A stretch of DNA of 10,000 nucleotides from Halisarca cf. caerulea (taxonomy: Eukaryota > Porifera > Demospongiae > Chondrillida > Halisarcidae), in assembly GCA_963170055.1 (NCBI GenBank), contig CAUJGJ010000434.1, positions 544,117 through 554,116 on the forward strand. The letters are read 5' to 3'. Each line of letters opens with the position of its first letter. Within the stretch, counting starts at the first letter, position 1. The notes below the pieces were generated by a model. It did not search any database, had not been told where the DNA came from, and saw nothing but the letters and a program-made list of their open reading frames with translations. A program made the translations under genes and the position numbers. This document shows positions 1-10,000 of this stretch, piece by piece.

Positions 1-250
1 CAGTACACACACAAAGTGTGGAAGAATATGCATATACGTACGTACATACATACATATATGCATAAGTTACTGCTAACTATCTACGTACGTACATACATAT
101 ATGGACTGATGGATATCATGTATGTATGTTTAAATGTACATACGTACTTTAGTACTATAATTATACAAGTATGAACATACACACATACGTACGTACGTAT
201 ATGTATGTATTACCCTTGAAATGGACCCGCACAATGCGCACATGTTACAA
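1..250. repeat. TACGTA-rich flank, no gene seen
   Basis: This stretch lies downstream of the EF-hand-like gene's last visible exon. It is dominated by short palindromic runs built from TACG/TACA/TATG tetranucleotides (about 36-62, 83-105, 119-150, 184-211). It is either 3' flank or the next intron. Confidence 0.6.
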
Positions 251-6189
<5,939 letters not shown>

Positions 6190-6324
6190 ATCGGTTGAAA
6201 TTGAGCTTCCAATTCACTTGCAGAAAATCACTGGGACGACATCTTGAGTTGGAAGGTCAGTAGTCATGACAACGATTCAATATCACGTGATGCTCATTGG
6301 TGGTCATGTGGTTGCAGAAGTAAA
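6190..6324. promoter_or_regulatory. Probable bidirectional promoter between the two genes
   Basis: The two start codons, which diverge, lie 135 bp apart. Visible elements are ATTGG at 6296-6300 (a CCAAT box on the minus strand), the palindrome TCACGTGA at 6283-6290 (E-box of the USF or MiT/TFE type) and a second E-box-like CATGTG at 6305-6310. No TATA box is seen in either direction. The promoter role is inferred from position and motifs; the transcription starts are unknown. Confidence 0.6.
6228..6242 (-). other. Short upstream ORF (MSSQ-stop) in 5' UTR of the EF-hand-like gene
   Basis: An ATG at 6242-6240 opens a four-codon frame closed by TGA at 6230-6228, upstream of the predicted start at 6189. 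If transcription begins above 6242, this would be a minimal upstream ORF. Its existence in the mRNA depends on the unknown start site. Confidence 0.35.
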
Positions 6325-9427
<3,103 letters not shown>

Positions 9428-9463
<36 letters not shown>

Positions 9464-10000
9464 ACGTGTGCATGCTATTTATTCGGAATTCCACTTAAAT
9501 TAATATGCTTGTATGTATGTATGTACACAATATACGTATGTATGTACGTACGTATGCATGCGCATATCTACGTACGTATGTACATCTTGGCATTTTTACC
9601 TATGTATGTACACACATACGAATGTACTGTACATGCATACATACATGCGTATGGTGTGCTGGAAATAAGGAGAAGATGGTGCATGGACAAGCGTCCTAGC
9701 ACTAGCACTTTGGATTGGACAAATTTAGGTTTACTCGGACAATTTACGCATGGAAAATATGCACAGGTGTTATGGTACAAACACTCACATAGTGCGAGTT
9801 GTGTCACTTCTGTACTGACGGACACATTTGATTTTAACTCGCTACATCATCGTCTGCACACGTGAAGTGAACATTTGTTGGGTTAGTGCTCAGCCAAAGG
9901 TCTGTCCCATTCTTTTTTCGAGTCGAACAATATGCCAAAGTGGCGTGCCATTGTCTGATTGTTGACCACTATTTCTAACACTGTGTGTGTCTGTACATGT
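9428..10000. repeat. ZDHHC6 intron 5 (incomplete) with donor TG tract and TACGTA cluster
   Basis: TG tract 9428-9470 starts at the splice site. TACGTA/TATG palindromic repeats fill about 9508-9655. From 9656 to about 9980 the sequence is non-repetitive; I see no exon matching the next expected ZDHHC6 block, so the intron probably runs past the window end. Confidence 0.75.

Noticed and set aside
9766..9865. Possible ZDHHC6 exon 6 after CACAG at 9761-9765, reading to a stop at 9863
   Set aside because: The frame does not resemble the expected family sequence after the FVFPYD block, the acceptor has no pyrimidine tract, and the protein would end without its SH3-like region.

Overview
The window is eukaryotic and most likely metazoan. 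It holds two intron-rich genes in head-to-head arrangement about 135 bp apart, with GT-AG introns that join in a consistent reading phase. Much of the rest is (TG)n/(CA)n microsatellite. The compact layout, short introns (64 bp to 1.6 kb) and abundance of TACGTA/TG repeats would suit a small-genome invertebrate such as a demosponge. That placement is a guess and no marker here proves it.

Minus strand, about 6242 down to about 251: an 11-exon gene for a roughly 560-residue protein built of five repeated paired EF-hand-like modules. The hallmark is a '(N)RIRTTEFFKDFDKLR(S/T)G' block followed by a second, weaker hand. I do not recognise a named orthologue; the style is that of large EF-hand proteins of ciliated eukaryotes. 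All loops I could read lack the usual acidic residue at position 12. Eleven exons were joined by hand and the phases match at all ten junctions. The only ambiguous point is the 3' end (stop at 251-253, or a splice at 289).

Plus strand, 6325 to beyond 10000: the first five coding exons (279 codons) of a ZDHHC6-type S-acyltransferase. They cover TM1, TM2, the DHHC cysteine-rich domain, TM3, TM4 and the start of the cytosolic tail. The C-terminal part, where the family carries an SH3-like domain, lies outside the window.

6190-6324 is a probable bidirectional promoter with an inverted CCAAT box, a TCACGTGA E-box and no TATA box. Both transcripts may carry short upstream ORFs.

Most introns carry long TG tracts, usually with TG on the sense strand of the host gene and often starting exactly at the 5' splice site. 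Two introns of the EF-hand gene also have a short (CA)n stretch at the 3' end instead of a polypyrimidine tract, so GU:AC pairing could bring the splice sites together. Intron 3 of the EF-hand gene and intron 2 of ZDHHC6 carry small inverted-repeat (MITE-like) insertions. The two genes have no evident functional link beyond the shared promoter region.
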